Assembly (NCBI RefSeq): GCF_030272615.1
Contig: NC_081415.1
Coordinates: 376,233,392-376,293,391 of the forward strand
Reading direction: 5' to 3'
DNA length: 60,000 bases
From: Cryptomeria japonica
Taxonomy: Eukaryota; Streptophyta; Pinopsida; Cupressales; Cupressaceae
Shown one piece after another: positions 56,896 to 60,000 of this stretch. The number at the start of each line of letters is the position of its first letter. Position 1 is the stretch's first letter. A program made the translations under genes and the position numbers. Under the pieces are notes generated by a model, which was not told where the DNA came from, ran no database searches, and saw only the letters and a program-made list of their open reading frames with translations.

Positions 56896-59800
56896 ATGAT
56901 GAAAGTTAGTTGTGTATCCTAGAATTGTTAGGGGCCTGGAGTCTCCTAATAGGAAGTATGTGGTGAAGAGATTCCTAAAACTCTATAAGAACACTGATGT
57001 GCTACTGCTTCAAGAGGTCAAGACTGTTCAATTTTCTTTGGATATAAATTTGAAATGCATTTGGTGGGATGCAAAATAATTCTCTACTAAGAACCAGAAG
57101 GGTAAAGGAGGGGCAGCCATATTGGTCAGTCATAAGTGGAGGAATGCCATGGTAAGATGGGGGTGTTCCCTATGTAATAGGTTGGTTTGGGTGGTTCTCA
57201 AAATCAAGGAGATAGAAGTGGGTATTGGATCAGTGTATGTTTCAAATGACTATAGTGAAAGGATTGATCTTTGGAAATGGGCTTCTCAGTTGGAAGAAAT
57301 ACCTAGGGTGCTTGGCAAGGATTTCAATATCGTGGAAAGACCTAAAGATAAATTGGGGGGTTTCAAGTTTGAATGGAAAGGTGATGAAAAATTCTACTAG
57401 AGAAGGATGGTTAACAAGATAAAGTTATTTGAGCCAATGGCTGACAAGAAGGGTGTATACAAAGACGTCTTGTTCTCATGTTGCAATTTCTAGAAAGGTA
57501 GAAAAAGAATCTACTCTAGACTTAATAGGTTCTATGCAAAGAGAGAGGTTTTTCGGTTTAGGAGGAATGATTTCGGCAACTGTATGAAGATTGTGCCATA
57601 CTCTCTCTCAGACCACCACCCCATCCAAATAGTGGTCTTTATAGGAACCCCTACTAGGTTGCCTATAAAGGATAGTGACATATTTATGTTGAATTCTAGC
57701 TTGTTGTTGGATGATGATATTAATAAGGCAGTGTTGTTGATTAACATGTTCAATAAATAGAATATGTCAATACAGATTGAAGTAGAGAGGTGGAATCACA
57801 ATGTCAGTAGTTGGAGGAAGTTATTCTAGGTAGTTGGAAGAAAGAAAGCTATGGACTTTAGGAGGCTAGAAGTTGAACTACATGACTCTCTAGTTGTAGC
57901 AAAGAAGCTTTGTCAGGATAACCCTAATAGTGAGATTGTTGTCACTTATGCATGGCAGGATAGAGATTCCCTCATAAGATTGCAAAATGACATGATTCAA
58001 GGGGTTAGAACCAGGGCCAGGTTGAGTTAGGTAGATCAAGGTGATAAAGGATCTAAGTACTTCTTTTAGATGCTAAAGAATAAAGAGGCCAAATAAAAGA
58101 TTGGTAAAATTTGGGATCAAGGTATAACCATTTATGACCCGAAGGACATCCTCAAATCTTTTAGGAAAATTTACTCCTCCCTATTATGCTCAAAGGACAC
58201 TGACCATAGCAAGGAGAGCCTTAGGGCTCAAATTAGGGGCATTATTCCTAAGAGGGTTAATAAAGAGGATTACGACAATTTAAATAAGGAAATATATATA
58301 GAAGAGATAGAGAAGGTCATTTCCTCTCTTAAAAATGACACATCCCTCAGTCCTGATAGGTTGTCTGTAGAGTTTTACAAGATGAATATTAGCTGGATTG
58401 AAAAGGATTTGTTGAAGGTCTATAGGGAATATTTTTCTTCAAGTTCATTGGGTGAAGAGATTAATAGTGGACTCATTAAACTACTCCCTAAAGAGGGGGA
58501 CGGGTCTCTACTCAAAAACTATAGGCCTATCACTCTCTTGAATGTCACTTACAAAGTGCTAGCCAAGATACTTGCTAAAAGACTGGAGGAGGTCCTCCCC
58601 AAAGTTGTGAACCTAACACAAACTGGCTTTGTTAAAGGGAGATTTATTCTGGAGAATTTGATTACTTGTTGGGAAACCTTGCATTGGGAAAAAGACTCCT
58701 ACAAACCCATTGCCATGCTTTTGCTAAATTTTGAAAAAGCCTATGATAGGATTGAATGGAGCTTCGTATCTATGATGTTGGAAGGATTGGGATTCCCCAA
58801 AAGGTTTTGCAAAATTGTCAAAAACCTATTAGCTAATGCTAATTCCTGTATTGAAGTCAATGGTCTCACTTCTGAAAGGTTTGGGCTATCCAAGTCTATC
58901 TGAAAGGGATGCCCCTTAGCCCCTACTCTTTTTGTGATTGCAGAAGATGCAATGCATTACTTTATGAGAGCTACTAGTCTCTACCCTAGGGTCAAAGGGG
59001 TATCCCTTCCAGATAGTTAGGAGCTCTCTAATGTGAAATTTGTTGATGATACTTCCATTATCATTGATCTCTCAAAAAATAACTTTTTTGCCCTAATGGA
59101 TAAATTGAACCTATTTTGTGGTACTTTAGGAGGCATATCTTTGGCCAAATCCATCTTACTTGGATGGGATACCCATCCCCCTCATTGGATTTCAAAATAC
59201 TCTATAGAATGGGGGGTTCAAATCACTAGGTTAAATACTTAGGGATCCCATTCTCTATTAGCCCTAACCTCAAGGATATGTGGATATGGATCAGTGAGAA
59301 AATAGATAGCAAGCTCAGGAAATGGAATACACACTTCCTCTCTCTGGCATGAAGGGTGCAAGTCTACCATAAAATTATAACTTCTTATAATATATATTAT
59401 GCATCTACTTGGTTTTTTCATAATTATTGATCGTGTCACATCCAAAAACAAATCAGGGACTTTCTGTGGTCAGATGGTAAAGGCAAGAAGAAGGCTCATG
59501 TTGTTAGGAGGAATTGGTGCATAATGAGAAAATCTAAAGGAGGTTGTGAAGGCATGTCATTAGTTGCAAAATGGACATTTAAGGCCGTGGAAGGGAATGA
59601 GCCTTGGAGGATTCTAATTAGATACAATATCACCCAATTTGTCCCAAAACAAAGTAAATCTTGGAAATCTTTGCCATTCGATAATCTAGTTGATACACAG
59701 TTTTTTGTTAAACTTGTTGGATCGATGGTGTTTAAGGCCATTTGGAAAGCATGGGAGGGAGTAAGGCACCTAATTGAGAACAATGGTATTATAGGTAAGG

Positions 59801-60000
59801 ATGATTTGATTTGTGGAAAACACTCAATTTTGTGGAATTTACACCATAAGGGCAAACCATTGGCTTACTCGAGGATGTTTGGCTAAAAGTTGGTCTGCTA
59901 AAGGGATTAAGTGCTTCAAGGACATCCTAAGGGATGGTTCTCTCATCCCCTGGCCTAATCTATGTGCTATATTTTCCATTCCCCAATCCCAGTGGAGAAC
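56896..60000 (+). pseudogene. LINE ORF2: AP-like endonuclease and reverse transcriptase, 3' end outside window
   Basis: A candidate start is ATGATG at 56896, with a frameshift just after. The endonuclease shows LLLQEVK (~57000), KDFNIVERP (~57321, with Lys for Gly in GDFN) and SDHHPI (~57607). The RT domain from about 58280 shows LIKLLPKEGD, NYRPITLLNVTYK, ILAKRLEEVLP and QTGFVKGRFI. Further RT motifs are LNFEKAYDRIEW, KGCPLAPTLF and FVDDTSIII (~59039; Ala is usual for Val in FADD). A frameshift near 59230 moves to LGIPFSISPNLKDMW, then WTFKAVEGNEPWRILIRYNI near 59570, the typical C-terminal part. More than ten stops. The window ends before the 3' UTR. Confidence 0.9.

Larger units (their letters stand above)
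55099..60000 (+). mobile_element. L1-type LINE (non-LTR retrotransposon), main part, runs off the window
   Basis: ORF1 (RNA-binding, CCHC knuckle) and ORF2 (endonuclease-RT) follow in order with a short gap. The 5' end, with the first 39 codons of ORF1, lies at 40389-40505 on the other side of copia-B. Both ORFs are heavily mutated. The 3' end and poly(A) are beyond 60000. Confidence 0.9.

Overview
This is plant nuclear DNA built almost entirely of decayed transposable elements and tandem repeats. Several features point to a very large, repeat-dense plant genome such as a conifer or other gymnosperm: Ty1/copia elements with initiator-Met-tRNA primer sites, a Tat-type Ty3/gypsy element with two RNase H domains and an antisense plant-mobile-domain gene, an L1-type LINE, and AT-rich spacers. 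The species cannot be named from the sequence alone. I see no intact host gene, rRNA, tRNA or CRISPR array.

Layout. 1-2980: AT-rich spacer, degenerate repeats and the tail of a decayed LTR. 2982-12082: a 5'-truncated Tat-type Ty3/gypsy element with a pol remnant on +, an antisense spliced MAIN-like gene on - with its own TATA box, a polypurine tract and a 3' LTR. 12118-15530: two convergent eroded genes of unknown family. 16080-24660: a ~133-bp palindromic satellite split by a complete copia element (copia-A, 17501-24195, - strand, TSD TTTAT). 25470-33252: a second palindromic satellite, monomer ~141 bp, whose orientation flips once near 27905. 33253-37778: a Ty3/gypsy element (- strand) with gag and a dead protease but no reverse transcriptase. 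37779-38100: a copia LTR fragment. 38330-40336: an unrecognised eroded ORF.

40337-60000 is a three-level nest. An L1-type LINE (+) was hit inside ORF1 by copia-B (40506-55097, - strand). Copia-B was in turn hit between its gag and integrase regions by copia-C (44742-52214, + strand, perfect TSD CACAA). Copia-C has LTRs, PBS, PPT and a four-zinc-knuckle Gag, but no protease, integrase or RT. In their place is a ~1,080-codon ORF of unknown function with its own untranslated leader and a long Glu/Lys-rich segment.

Most noteworthy: (1) copia-C as a Gag-plus-novel-ORF parasite sharing its PPT region with autonomous copia-A; (2) two candidate RNA stem-loops at the LTR boundaries of all three copia families, with base-pair substitutions that keep the pairing; (3) the antisense MAIN-like gene inside the Tat element; (4) the orientation switch in the palindromic satellite.

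All coding regions carry stops or frameshifts. The nest order gives relative ages: LINE oldest, then copia-B, then copia-C. All assignments rest on reading motifs by eye, with no database search.
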